A stretch of 64,000 nucleotides of DNA from Pontibacter korlensis. GTDB lineage: Bacteria > Bacteroidota > Bacteroidia > Cytophagales > Hymenobacteraceae. The stretch covers positions 806,001-870,000 of the forward strand of contig NZ_CP009621.1 in assembly GCF_000973725.1 (NCBI RefSeq). Direction: 5' to 3'. The notes beneath the pieces were generated by a model. That model was not told the DNA's origin and did not search any database. It saw only the letters and a program-made list of their open reading frames with translations. Made by a program: the position numbers and the translations under genes. Below, in pieces: positions 42,859 through 52,490 of the stretch; the stretch's first letter is position 1; each line of letters begins with the position of its first letter.

Positions 42859-44721
42859 ATGGAAAATTTTGTAGTATCAGCTCGAAAATACCGTCCGACC
42901 ACGTTCGACAGTGTGGTGGGGCAGCACCATATAACCAATACCCTTAAAAACGCCATCAGCAGCAAGCATTTGGCGCAGGCCTTTCTTTTCTGTGGTCCGC
43001 GTGGAGTGGGTAAAACTACCTGTGCGCGTATCCTGGCAAAAACCATTAACTGCCAGAATATCACCCCGGAGATAGAAGCCTGTAACGAGTGCGAGTCTTG
43101 CCGCAGTTTTAACACCAGCAGCTCGTTCAACATCCATGAGCTCGATGCTGCTTCTAATAACTCGGTAGAAGATATCCGTAACCTGGTGGAGCAAGTGCGT
43201 TACGCCCCACAGACAGGCAAGTATAAAATTTACATTATAGATGAGGTGCACATGCTCTCGAACCAGGCCTTCAACGCATTCCTGAAGACACTGGAGGAGC
43301 CACCTTCATATGCCATTTTTATTCTGGCTACCACTGAGCGCCACAAAATCATTCCTACTATACTTTCGCGTTGCCAGATTTTCGACTTTAACCGAATACG
43401 GATTGAGGACATGGTACGCCACCTGGGCAACATCGCCACCAAAGAAAGTATACAGGCCGAATCAGATGCCCTGCACCTGATCTCGCAGAAAGCGGATGGC
43501 GCCCTGCGTGATGCGTTGTCGATCTTCGACCAGATGGTTACCTTCTCGGGCAGCAATGTTACCTACAAGGCTACTGTCGAGAACCTGCACATACTTGATT
43601 ACGATTACTACTTCCGGCTGACAGATCACCTGCTGGAGCAGAACCTGTCAGGCTCGCTGCTCCTGTTTGATGAGATTCTGAAGAACGGCTTTGATGCCCA
43701 TAACTTCCTGATTGGCATTGGCGAGCATTTCCGAAGCCTGCTAGTGTGCAAAGACCCACAGACAGTACAGCTGTTAGAGGTATCTGACAACATCAAGGCC
43801 AAGTATGCAGAGCAATCGCAGAAGGCAAGCGTGTCGTTCCTGCTATCTGGGCTTAACCTGGTTAGCACCTGCGATACCAACTACAAGAGCAGCAAAAACC
43901 AGCGCCTGCACGTGGAACTGTGCCTGATGAAGATGGCGCACCTGAATGCAGCTCTGAGCTTTGCACAGCAAGGAGAAGTATCAAAAAAAGCTAAGGTAGC
44001 GGCTCCGGCACCAGCCGCTACCGGTTCTGTTGGTGCCACCACTGCACCTGCTGCAGCCGTACCGTCGGCGCAGATGCAGCCGCCTGCCCCGGCCAATGGT
44101 ATCCCCTCAGAGGGATTACAACAGCCGCCAAAGCCACAGCAGGTAACACCAGATGCACACATAGCTCCGCCTAAGGCAGTGGTTGCGCCTCCGGCACCGG
44201 CACCTGCCGCTGACAAGCCCCGGACGGGACCTCAGCTGCCGCCGCAGAAGAAATTAGGTAAGTTGCCAAGCCTGAAAGATCTGCAAAACCCACAAGCAGC
44301 GGTAGCTGAAGTGGCAGTAGCCGAGGAAGAGGAAGAGACGAGCTATGGTGCTGTTGTACCTGTAGATGAGGCAAAGCTGAAAACGGTGTGGCATACTATT
44401 CTGCGCCGCAAGAAGGCTGAGAACATGATGGAGTTCACGCTTCTTAACCGCCAGTACCACATTGGGCCTGATAACGAAATTGTACTTCACCTGGAAAACC
44501 ACGTGATGCTGGATCAGTTCACGGCACTCCGTCCGGACATACTTCGTGAACTGAAGCAACAGCTGGGTAACCGGAGTATAAAACTGCGAGCAGAGCTAAT
44601 GGAAGTGCAGGACGAAGGGCGAAAGCTGTATACTTCTGCCGACAAGTTTAATTACCTGGCCGAAAAGTATCCGGTCCTCATCGACCTGAAGCAGCGGTTT
44701 GGCCTGGATGCAGATTTCTAA
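42859..44721 (+). CDS. dnaX: DNA polymerase III subunit tau/gamma
   Basis: Clamp-loader subunit. 620 residues from ATG 42859 (MENFVVSARKYRPTTFDSVVGQ, the family start); six earlier residues in the ORF are not conserved. AAA+ domain: Walker A GPRGVGKTT (47-55), zinc module C65, C75, C78, C81, Walker B YIIDEVHML, sensor LATTE. Domain III ends near 370. Then an Ala/Pro-rich linker (about 378-490) and a tau-specific C-terminal domain. At codons 375-377 there is an A7 run with an upstream AGGAG, an immediate -1 frame stop and a 10-bp hairpin, so a short gamma form is likely made by frameshifting. Confidence 0.96.
   Translation: MENFVVSARKYRPTTFDSVVGQHHITNTLKNAISSKHLAQAFLFCGPRGVGKTTCARILAKTINCQNITPEIEACNECESCRSFNTSSSFNIHELDAASNNSVEDIRNLVEQVRYAPQTGKYKIYIIDEVHMLSNQAFNAFLKTLEEPPSYAIFILATTERHKIIPTILSRCQIFDFNRIRIEDMVRHLGNIATKESIQAESDALHLISQKADGALRDALSIFDQMVTFSGSNVTYKATVENLHILDYDYYFRLTDHLLEQNLSGSLLLFDEILKNGFDAHNFLIGIGEHFRSLLVCKDPQTVQLLEVSDNIKAKYAEQSQKASVSFLLSGLNLVSTCDTNYKSSKNQRLHVELCLMKMAHLNAALSFAQQGEVSKKAKVAAPAPAATGSVGATTAPAAAVPSAQMQPPAPANGIPSEGLQQPPKPQQVTPDAHIAPPKAVVAPPAPAPAADKPRTGPQLPPQKKLGKLPSLKDLQNPQAAVAEVAVAEEEEETSYGAVVPVDEAKLKTVWHTILRRKKAENMMEFTLLNRQYHIGPDNEIVLHLENHVMLDQFTALRPDILRELKQQLGNRSIKLRAELMEVQDEGRKLYTSADKFNYLAEKYPVLIDLKQRFGLDADF
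43971..44022 (+). promoter_or_regulatory. dnaX: Programmed -1 frameshift signal in dnaX
   Basis: Order of parts: AGGAG (43971-43975), seven A residues (43983-43989) read as TCA AAA AAA, then a 5-nt spacer, then a hairpin with arms GGTAGCGGCT (43995-44004) and AGCCGCTACC (44013-44022), 8-nt loop. A -1 slip on the A run reads AGC then TAA at 43992-43994, giving a protein of about 378 residues ending after domain III. The layout equals that of Escherichia coli dnaX. Confidence 0.7.
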
Positions 44722-44735
44722 TACTGATACTCTGT

Positions 44736-44778
44736 AAAACAAAAGCCCCTCCTTACCCATAGGAGGGGCTTTTGTTTT
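44736..44778 (+). terminator. dnaX terminator, 18-bp perfect hairpin
   Basis: Arms 44736-44753 and 44761-44778 are perfectly complementary, loop TACCCAT, ending in TTTTGTTTT. Confidence 0.9.
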
Positions 44779-44854
44779 AGCTTTATATAAGCTAAGCTGC
44801 TATATTATTTAAAGAAATCACATTATCTTTATAAAAAACTTCAACATTAAAACT

Positions 44855-47815
44855 ATGGCAATAAAAAGAGGTTCCTCTTTGCTATTGCTTGCGCTGGGCC
44901 TCACGTTCACGCAATGCAAGAACGAAGCATACCAAACGCAATCTACTACAGATGCCACGGCGGTAGCCACTACCACTCCTGCCGAAAAGGAATACTCCTA
45001 CGAAATGGCACCTAACGACCCGCTGAATGCCCGCATTTATACTTTAGACAATGGACTGAAAGTATACCTGTCGGATTATGAGGAGGCACCGCGCATCCAG
45101 ACTTTTATAGCAGTTCGCGCAGGCAGCAAGAATGACCCAACTGATGCTACTGGCCTGGCACACTACCTGGAGCACATGGTGTTTAAAGGCACTACTGAAC
45201 TGGGCACAGCCAACTGGGAAAAGGAGAAGGCAGAGCTGGATAAAATTGAAGCGCTGTACGAGCAATACAGAAACACCCGCAACGAAGCTGCGCGCAAGAA
45301 GATCTATCACCAGATAGACTCGGTTTCCGGGGTTGCTGCTACTTACGCCATTGCTAATGAGTATGATAAGCTCCTAACGGCTATCGGTGCAAAAGGCACC
45401 AATGCTTATACTTGGGTAGACCAGACGGTTTATACGAATGACATACCAAGCAACCAACTGGAGCGTTGGCTGGAACTGGAGGCCGACCGTTTCCAGGAGA
45501 TGGTGCCACGCCTGTTCCACACAGAACTTGAGGCTGTGTACGAGGAGAAAAACCGCACCCTCGACAGCGACGGTCGTAAGGTAGCTGAGGTGATTAACAC
45601 AGAGCTCTTCCCGTCACACCAGTATGGTACTCAAACCACCATCGGTACCGTCGAGCACCTCAAGAACCCCTCTATCACAGCCATCAGAGAATATTTCGAC
45701 AAGTATTATGTACCAAACAACATGGCCATTGCTATGTCCGGCGACATTGACTTTGACCAGACCATTCGCCTGATTGATAGGTACTGGGGAGGCATAGAGA
45801 AAAGCCAGGTACCAAACTTTACAGTAGCACAGGAGCAGCCGATCCAGAAGCCGATTGTGCGTGAGGTATTTGGTCCGGATGCGGAGAACGTATCTGTTGC
45901 TTTCCGCACGCCGGGTATAAACGAGCGTGAGGCACTGGTCGTGCAAATGATCAGCAACCTGCTTTACAACGGGCAGGCCGGCTTAGTAGACCTCAACCTG
46001 AACCAACAGCAGAAGGTACTGCAGGCCTATGCCTACGACACCCCAATGAAAGATTACGGCACCTTCCGTATGACAGGTATGCCACGCCAGGGCCAATCAC
46101 TGGACCAGGTGCGCGACTTGTTACTACAACAGCTGGAGCTGATCAAGAAAGGATCTTTCGACGAGTCGCTGATACAGGCAGTGGTAAACAACGATAAGAT
46201 CAACACCATGAAAGCTTACGAAGACAATAGCAACCGCGCAGATGCCTTCGTAACGGCCTTTATCTATGACATGCCGTGGGAGAAATTTGTAAGCCGACAG
46301 GATGAATTCGCTAGCATCACCAAACAGGAAGTGGTGGATGTGGCGAACAAGTATTTCCAAAATAACTATGTGCTGGTATATAAGCGCACGGGCAAAGATC
46401 CGAACGCACAGAAAGTAGAGAAGCCAGCCATTACGCCAGTAGCTGTTAACCGCGACGCGCAGTCAGACTATTACAAAGCTTTTATGGCCAAAGAGGTGCA
46501 GCCGCTGGAGCCTGTTTTCGTGGATTACCAGAAGGATATCACCGAAACCAAATTAAAGCAGAACATTCCGTTGCTGTATACCAAGAACAACGATAACGGC
46601 CTGTTCCAGCTCTACTACATCCTGGACATGGGCACCAATAACGACCAGAAGTTGGGTATGGCCGTGAACTACCTGAAGTACCTGGGCACTGACAAGTATA
46701 CTGCCGAAGAGCTTCAGAAGGAGTTTTATAAGTTGGGTACTTCGTTCGACGTGTTCTCTTCGGGAGACCAGGTATACGTGAGCCTGACTGGCCTGGACGA
46801 GAACTTTGAACAGGGCCTGAACCTATTTGAAAGTGTGTTGGCCAATGCCAAGCCAAACCAGCAAGCCCTGAAAGACATGGTAGCTGGTATTCTGAAAGCT
46901 CGCGAGGACGCCAAGAAAAACAAAGGCGTTATTCTGCAGCAGGCAATGGTGAACTATGCCAAGTATGGAGCAAAGAACCCATTCAACACCCTGCTGAGCG
47001 AGAAGGAGCTAAAGGCTGTGAAGCCGCAGGAGCTGGTAAACATTATCAAGAGCATCCCTACTTACGAGCACCGCGTGCTGTACTACGGCCCACGTGAAAC
47101 AGAAGCTCTGGTAGCCGTGCTAAACGAAGGACATAAAGTACCAGCCACCTTAAAACCGGTACCAAAAGAAGTAGTTTACCCAGAACTCGACATCAAAGAG
47201 CCAACCGTTTACTGGGCTGACTATAACATGGTGCAGGCCGAAATGCTGTTCCTGAGCAAGTCTGTGCCTTACAGCAAAGACATTATTCCGGTTGTAAGGC
47301 TGTACAATGAGTATATGGGCGGCATTGTGTTCCAGGACCTGCGTGAGTCTAAAGCACTGGCTTACTCTACCTACTCTTACTATGGCACTGCTTCTAAGAA
47401 AGACCGTGCAAACTACCTAATGTCGTACATCGGGGCGCAGGCTGATAAGCTATCAGAAGCAATGTCCGGTATGCAGGCACTTTTAACTGATATGCCACTA
47501 GCCGATGCTAACTTTGAGAATGCACGTGCCTCTTTGCGCAACAGCATTTCTACGGAACGCATCACCAAAGCAGGTGTTCTGTTCGACTACGAGCGTGCCA
47601 AGAAACTGGGCCTGAACTACGATATCCGTCAGGATGTATATCAAAGCGCCAACAGCATGACCTTTGACCAACTGAAGGAGTTTCAGCAAAAGTATGTGAA
47701 AGGCCAGCCGCAGGTTATACTTGTGATCGGCTCTAAAGACCGCCTGAACTTTGACGCACTGAAGAAGTATGGCAAAGTAAAGCAGCTGGATCTGAAAACG
47801 CTGTTTGGGTATTAG
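44855..47815 (+). CDS. M16 family zinc peptidase (pitrilysin-like), lipoprotein
   Basis: 986 residues. Signal with a lipobox ending at C21 (LTFTQCKN). Zinc motif H103-x-x-E106-H107 (HYLEHMVFKG) with the distal glutamate in ELEAVYEEKNRTL. A second, catalytically inactive M16 half follows, giving the two-lobed clam shape; ends YGKVKQLDLKTLFGY. Probably an outer-membrane or periplasmic peptidase that degrades peptides. Minus-strand T-rich terminator follows at 47832-47884. A -7-like TATCTTTA lies at 44824-44831. Confidence 0.93.
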   Translation: MAIKRGSSLLLLALGLTFTQCKNEAYQTQSTTDATAVATTTPAEKEYSYEMAPNDPLNARIYTLDNGLKVYLSDYEEAPRIQTFIAVRAGSKNDPTDATGLAHYLEHMVFKGTTELGTANWEKEKAELDKIEALYEQYRNTRNEAARKKIYHQIDSVSGVAATYAIANEYDKLLTAIGAKGTNAYTWVDQTVYTNDIPSNQLERWLELEADRFQEMVPRLFHTELEAVYEEKNRTLDSDGRKVAEVINTELFPSHQYGTQTTIGTVEHLKNPSITAIREYFDKYYVPNNMAIAMSGDIDFDQTIRLIDRYWGGIEKSQVPNFTVAQEQPIQKPIVREVFGPDAENVSVAFRTPGINEREALVVQMISNLLYNGQAGLVDLNLNQQQKVLQAYAYDTPMKDYGTFRMTGMPRQGQSLDQVRDLLLQQLELIKKGSFDESLIQAVVNNDKINTMKAYEDNSNRADAFVTAFIYDMPWEKFVSRQDEFASITKQEVVDVANKYFQNNYVLVYKRTGKDPNAQKVEKPAITPVAVNRDAQSDYYKAFMAKEVQPLEPVFVDYQKDITETKLKQNIPLLYTKNNDNGLFQLYYILDMGTNNDQKLGMAVNYLKYLGTDKYTAEELQKEFYKLGTSFDVFSSGDQVYVSLTGLDENFEQGLNLFESVLANAKPNQQALKDMVAGILKAREDAKKNKGVILQQAMVNYAKYGAKNPFNTLLSEKELKAVKPQELVNIIKSIPTYEHRVLYYGPRETEALVAVLNEGHKVPATLKPVPKEVVYPELDIKEPTVYWADYNMVQAEMLFLSKSVPYSKDIIPVVRLYNEYMGGIVFQDLRESKALAYSTYSYYGTASKKDRANYLMSYIGAQADKLSEAMSGMQALLTDMPLADANFENARASLRNSISTERITKAGVLFDYERAKKLGLNYDIRQDVYQSANSMTFDQLKEFQQKYVKGQPQVILVIGSKDRLNFDALKKYGKVKQLDLKTLFGY

Positions 47816-47831
47816 GCCAGATTTAGATCCT

Positions 47832-47884
47832 AAAGCAAAACAAAAGGGGCAGCCAAGTTATGGCTGCCCCTTTTGTTTTGCTTT
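47832..47884 (+). terminator. 24-bp perfect hairpin terminator
   Basis: Arms 47832-47855 and 47861-47884 pair without mismatch over 24 bp, loop AGTTA. U-rich side TTTTGTTTTGCTTT. Confidence 0.9.
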
Positions 47885-48022
47885 GTAAAGAATTTACGCC
47901 ACTGTTGGTCTTCTTAATTTCCTTGTTAGTCTAATTTTGAAAACCAATGTTGCTGTATTTACTCATATTGAGTATGTGCGAAAATGCTTGCATACAGGCA
48001 TTAAAACTCAACTGTTTTGAAT

Positions 48023-48223
48023 ATGGAGAATAGTATGAATTACACCAGAGCAACACTTCTTTTTGTGTCTGGTATTATTTCTATTGCAGCCTTGCTCTTG
48101 ATGGGCACAGAGAGAATGGGCTATGGCTTTCTGATCGGCTATGGTTATACAGCTCTGGCATGTGGTATGGTGGGAGCGCTCTTTACTTATCTAAAGAACC
48201 AGAAAGCGAAAAAGGGGAAGTAG
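48023..48223 (+). CDS. Small two-helix membrane protein
   Basis: 66 residues from ATG 48023; the open frame begins 6 nt earlier at a TTG. Two hydrophobic segments (about 10-27 and 33-54) and a strongly basic C-terminus KNQKAKKGK. No family recognised. The gene is short but has a clean membrane topology with positive-inside end, which supports it being real. Confidence 0.6.
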   Translation: MENSMNYTRATLLFVSGIISIAALLLMGTERMGYGFLIGYGYTALACGMVGALFTYLKNQKAKKGK

Positions 48224-48299
48224 CACCTGAATCCTCTTCCAAAGTTCTTAGGCAAAATAACCCTAACGAGCACATTTGGTTAATAAGCAGCTTTCGCCT

Positions 48300-51224
48300 T
48301 TACAGGCTACTGTTACTACTTAAATTCAACCAATCATCTTTGGTTAGCGATCGGAAGAAGCTGTTATCGGCCGTTACTAGGTCGGTGGCGAGCTTCGACT
48401 TGTTCTGCTGCAGTACCTGAATCTTCTCCTCTACAGTGTTAGGACAAATCAGTCGCACGGCTATCACTTTTTTCTCCTGCCCTATTCTGTAGCTTCGGTC
48501 TATAGCCTGATTCTCCACTGCAGGGTTCCACCATGGGTCCACGATAAACACGTAGTCGGCTGCAGTTAAATTAAGGCCTGTTCCACCGGCTTTCAGACTT
48601 ACTAGGAACACACGTGTCTCTTCATCCGTCTGGAACTGATCTACTACCTCCCCTCTGTTCCGTGTGCTGCCTGTGAGGTAAGAGAACTTGATATTTTCCT
48701 TCACCAGCTCCTTTTTGATAAGGTCCAACATGCCCACAAACTGTGAAAACACCAGGATCTTGTGGTACCGCGACACGTTCTGAATCTGCTGCAGGAGTAC
48801 CTGTATCTTAGCGGAGGTATCGGTAAAGAGCTTGGCATCTCCAGTGAGTAGGGGCGAGTTGCAGATTTGACGCAGTTTGGTGATACCCCTCAGCACATGC
48901 ATCGGGTGCTTTGTCAGCTCCTCTTCTCCGCTAGCATTAATGTAGTCTCTCAATTCCTGCTCACAGGTATCGTATACCTTGCGCTGCTCCTCTCCCATCT
49001 CACAGTAAAGAACCATCTCCGTTTTGTCGGGTAGCTCCTTGGCAACCTCAGCCTTTGTTCTTCTCAGCACATACGGACCAATCTTCTCTTGCAAGGCTTG
49101 TGCGCTCCTCCTGTCCTTAAACTTGTCGATGGGCATGGAATAGGTGTTGCGGAAGTAGGTCCTGGTGCCCAGCAAGCCGGGGCAGGCAAAGGAAAGCTGC
49201 GCATAAATATCGAAGGTGTTGTTCTCAAAGGGCGTACCTGTCAGCACGATCCTGTTGTATGACTGCAGCAGGCAGGCAGCCTTGTAGCGCTGCGAGTTCG
49301 GGTTCTTGATATTCTGTGACTCATCCAGGAAAACATAGCCGAACCTATGCTTCTTCAGAAAGACAATATCGGAGAGCAGGGTATTGTAGGTGGTTATCAC
49401 CACATTGTACTCATGAAAAGTATCTGTGGCCTTTGCTCTGTTCGGACCATGGTGTATGTGCAGTTGCAGCGACGGAGCAAACCTGTTTAACTCCGCCTGC
49501 CAGTTAGGTATAAGTGAAGTAGGCACAACCAGCAGATGAGTTTGCTTCTCCCGTTTTTCCCGCAGCAAGAGCATAAAGGCAATTACCTGCACTGTTTTAC
49601 CCAAACCCATGTCGTCGGCGAGACAGCCCCCGAATTGCAGATCGTCTAAAAAGTTGAGCCAGCTGAGGCCCTGCAGCTGGTATGGCCGAAGTGTGGTCTG
49701 CAGCCCGGCTGGTACGGGTGCGGGGGCAATGTTCTCCACGTTGCTCAGCTGTGCCTGGTACCACCATAGCTCTTTGTGCACCTGCTCATCCAGCATATAC
49801 TCTTCGAACAGTTCCGTAAGCACTGCATAATTAGTCTTAGGAATATGCAACTCCTCCTCTACCACCGTGCCAGTTTCGAAATATACCTGTAGCCGTTGGA
49901 GCCACTCTTCAGGAATGATGCCCATGGTGCCATCGTCGAGTTGCACGTACTTGCTCTTGTTTACGACCGCCTTCTTCAGCTGCCTGATTGACGCTTTTTT
50001 GCGGCCAAATTTTACCTGCACATTTACATTGAACCAGTTCAGGCCGCTGGCTACCTGAATGGCCACCGTAGCTTTGTATCGATTGAGCTTGTTGCCCTGC
50101 AAATCATTGAAACCGAGAATGGTAACGCCGTTGGCGGCAAGGTTATCGAAGGCGTCAAGAAACCACGTCTCATCCAGGAAACGTGTCTTGTGCAGGTAAA
50201 AGTAATCGAGCATATTTTCCAGCTGCTCCCAGAAGTGCGGGTGCTGCTGGATCAGCAACTTTGTAAAAGCCGCTTCTGCCTCTGTGTTGCGTGTCACATA
50301 GAAAGGCCTGCCCATGTTGTCCTGATCGTAGATCAGCTTATTCGACAGCAAAGGGATTTCTATTTCACCGTACCGCATGAACGGGTGCAGTAGCACGTAA
50401 TTTTCCGACTCGATTAAGTATAGCACCTTTTCCGGAAGCTGATTAAAGCCTTTGCTCCTTAACTGAGCCTTGGTGGCAGGCTTCAGGTAGGTATGCTCTA
50501 CGGGCACATGCGACTCCATTTTGGACAGCACCTGCTGCTGGAAGTGCAGAAAAGAGTCATGGGGCAGTTGGAGCTCGTTACTGTGCTTTTTAAAATAGGC
50601 GGCTACAGGAGGTAAGTGTGGGTTGGAGCACAGGTACCAGGCATCATCAGCTACCAGGAAATGATCATACCGGACACTGACGCGGCTAAGGGAAAAGTAG
50701 GAGCCGTCTATAAACAGATCGCTTGTTATGCTAAACACGTCGCTAGTCAGGCCGATGCGTACTTTAAAATTCATTTTCGGCTGACTGACCTGAACAGGTA
50801 CAATGGAGCGTGGTGTTATTTTCTCGGAAACCTGGCTATCGTGCAGGTAAAAAGCATACTGAAGCGGGTTGCGCACAAGTGCCTTTAAACTGGCAGTATC
50901 AGCTGCTGACTTTTCATAGAAATTCTGAAAACGGGCAACAGCACTGTAGAACTTCATCTCCTCCGGCTGCTCGGTTCGCCACACCAGTTCGAGCGGGTTC
51001 AGTATCGTGAAAGGCGCCTTTAGCTCACCTGTGCTGCTCAGGCTGCAGGAAACGAGTTGGGCACTAAAAAGGTTATAGTAGCGGTGCCTGCCAATCACAA
51101 TGATCGTTCTTGAATCGGCAGAATTCCCGGCTAGTTGTGGTTGAGAAGCAAGGTGTGCGGCAAACAGCAACCCAGGGTCGTCTGTGCTGTCGAAAGGTTC
51201 GAACGGTGGGTATTGCTCTTCCAT
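48300..51224 (-). CDS. SNF2 family DEAD/DEAH-box helicase
   Basis: 974 residues. The N-terminal ~500 residues are a family-specific region of bacterial SNF2 proteins without a recognised zinc finger. Helicase core: DDMGLGKTVQVIAFML (Walker A), VFLDESQNIKNPNS (Walker B, DESQ), VLTGTPFENN, and C-terminal lobe ending VSLKAGGTGLNLTAADYVFIVDPWWNPAVENQAIDRSYRIGQ. DNA- or nucleoprotein-remodelling ATPase; in bacteria related to RapA and to defence-associated SNF2 proteins, but no defence partner is seen here. Convergent with the small membrane protein gene. Confidence 0.94.
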   Translation of the reverse strand: MEEQYPPFEPFDSTDDPGLLFAAHLASQPQLAGNSADSRTIIVIGRHRYYNLFSAQLVSCSLSSTGELKAPFTILNPLELVWRTEQPEEMKFYSAVARFQNFYEKSAADTASLKALVRNPLQYAFYLHDSQVSEKITPRSIVPVQVSQPKMNFKVRIGLTSDVFSITSDLFIDGSYFSLSRVSVRYDHFLVADDAWYLCSNPHLPPVAAYFKKHSNELQLPHDSFLHFQQQVLSKMESHVPVEHTYLKPATKAQLRSKGFNQLPEKVLYLIESENYVLLHPFMRYGEIEIPLLSNKLIYDQDNMGRPFYVTRNTEAEAAFTKLLIQQHPHFWEQLENMLDYFYLHKTRFLDETWFLDAFDNLAANGVTILGFNDLQGNKLNRYKATVAIQVASGLNWFNVNVQVKFGRKKASIRQLKKAVVNKSKYVQLDDGTMGIIPEEWLQRLQVYFETGTVVEEELHIPKTNYAVLTELFEEYMLDEQVHKELWWYQAQLSNVENIAPAPVPAGLQTTLRPYQLQGLSWLNFLDDLQFGGCLADDMGLGKTVQVIAFMLLLREKREKQTHLLVVPTSLIPNWQAELNRFAPSLQLHIHHGPNRAKATDTFHEYNVVITTYNTLLSDIVFLKKHRFGYVFLDESQNIKNPNSQRYKAACLLQSYNRIVLTGTPFENNTFDIYAQLSFACPGLLGTRTYFRNTYSMPIDKFKDRRSAQALQEKIGPYVLRRTKAEVAKELPDKTEMVLYCEMGEEQRKVYDTCEQELRDYINASGEEELTKHPMHVLRGITKLRQICNSPLLTGDAKLFTDTSAKIQVLLQQIQNVSRYHKILVFSQFVGMLDLIKKELVKENIKFSYLTGSTRNRGEVVDQFQTDEETRVFLVSLKAGGTGLNLTAADYVFIVDPWWNPAVENQAIDRSYRIGQEKKVIAVRLICPNTVEEKIQVLQQNKSKLATDLVTADNSFFRSLTKDDWLNLSSNSSL

Positions 51225-51463
51225 TATTGCTTCTCAGGCAGCCGCTGTGCTTCAGGAACCGGCTATGCCTTAGCTTCAAAGGTAAGCAAATGAGAAATCA
51301 GACGTGAGATTTTAAGTATTTGATTTCGATTCATCTGCTTGTTTGCCACTTAACTGTGTAAGGAAGATGATATAAGAATTAATCAAAGAAAGAATGACTG
51401 ACCTGACGTTTAACTCATTCTATTGAAAACAGAGGCGACTCAACATGGATTGGGAAGTATGGT

Positions 51464-52453
51464 TTAAGCAGCTTTCTTAGATTGAACTTTCCAGGCATCA
51501 CCGGTGCCTTTCCGGATTACAACGTTCGTGTAAGGACACCCTCCTTTCACAAAGCGCCAGTAAAGGGCTACATGTACATTGATGGATCGCTCCAGCACCC
51601 ATAATGGTGCGTACAAGGCATAGCGCGCAGGAATACACTTCTGTGCCCCATTCCTGCGCCCACGCAGAGCCAATCCTACCGCCACAGCTGAAGTTGCAAG
51701 TGCCAATAACCCCAGAAATTTACGCTTGCCAAACACTCCCAACAGCAGGTGCGCCGGCAACAGCGACGCAAACAAGGTTGTCTTCTTCTTCATCGCGAAG
51801 TCCTCGTAAGCTTGTCGAGGCCGCTGCTCCAGCCACTTATCCAGCGTGGGCGGCATACGCCTGATAAAAAAGTCAGTGGCATAGCGAAAGCGGGCATCGT
51901 GATTGCGAAAATGCCTGATCATTTCCTCATTTTCAAAAAGCACGTCACCATCGTAGGGGCCAGCCTTTTCAAAAATACTTTTGCGCACACCGTTGGTGCC
52001 GGGGTAGTCTCCTTCCGGAACTACCGCACGATTGATAAGCATACGGGCTGAGTCGATGCGGGACCACCAGGGTACAAGGCCAAAGTAGTTCTGCGGCTTT
52101 ACTACGTCGTATCCCTCCAGATCCTCTGTCATTCGCCGGAGGTCTGAAGCAGTATAGCGTATGTCGTCGTCGGCAATGATGATTTTATCATGACTGGCAG
52201 CGTTTACTCCGGTCATAACGCCATTTACCTTGCCGTTGAGGTAGGTGTACTTATTATCTACCGCTATGTGGCGGCAATGCGTCCAGGCTGCTGCATGCCG
52301 ACTAAAGACAGGTTCTGGCGAACCATCCACCACCAGCACCTCACAACCCTGCTCCGCCAGAAACCTCCAGTATTGCGCAAACTCCTCTATGGCTGCCCCG
52401 TCTGTAGAAGAGGCGCGAATGGGGCACAGGTAAGTACATTGCAGATCAGGCAT
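51464..52453 (-). CDS. Family 2-like glycosyltransferase
   Basis: 329 residues. GT-A features: LCPIRASSTDG near the start, IIADDDIRYTASDLRRMTEDLEGYDVVKPQNYF with the D-D-D metal motif, NGVRKSIFEKAGPYDGDVLFENEEM for acceptor region. A membrane segment near the C-terminus (FLGLLALATSAVAVGLAL). Probably membrane-associated, with unknown acceptor. Upstream of it on the same strand is a DUF1989 pseudogene. Confidence 0.85.
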   Translation of the reverse strand: MPDLQCTYLCPIRASSTDGAAIEEFAQYWRFLAEQGCEVLVVDGSPEPVFSRHAAAWTHCRHIAVDNKYTYLNGKVNGVMTGVNAASHDKIIIADDDIRYTASDLRRMTEDLEGYDVVKPQNYFGLVPWWSRIDSARMLINRAVVPEGDYPGTNGVRKSIFEKAGPYDGDVLFENEEMIRHFRNHDARFRYATDFFIRRMPPTLDKWLEQRPRQAYEDFAMKKKTTLFASLLPAHLLLGVFGKRKFLGLLALATSAVAVGLALRGRRNGAQKCIPARYALYAPLWVLERSINVHVALYWRFVKGGCPYTNVVIRKGTGDAWKVQSKKAA

Positions 52454-52490
52454 AAGGCATTAATCTAGAAGCGCTGTCTTTTGTCTAGTA

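Noticed and set aside
48300..51224. SNF2 helicase as part of a defence system
   Set aside because: No nuclease, methylase or other partner gene lies beside it.
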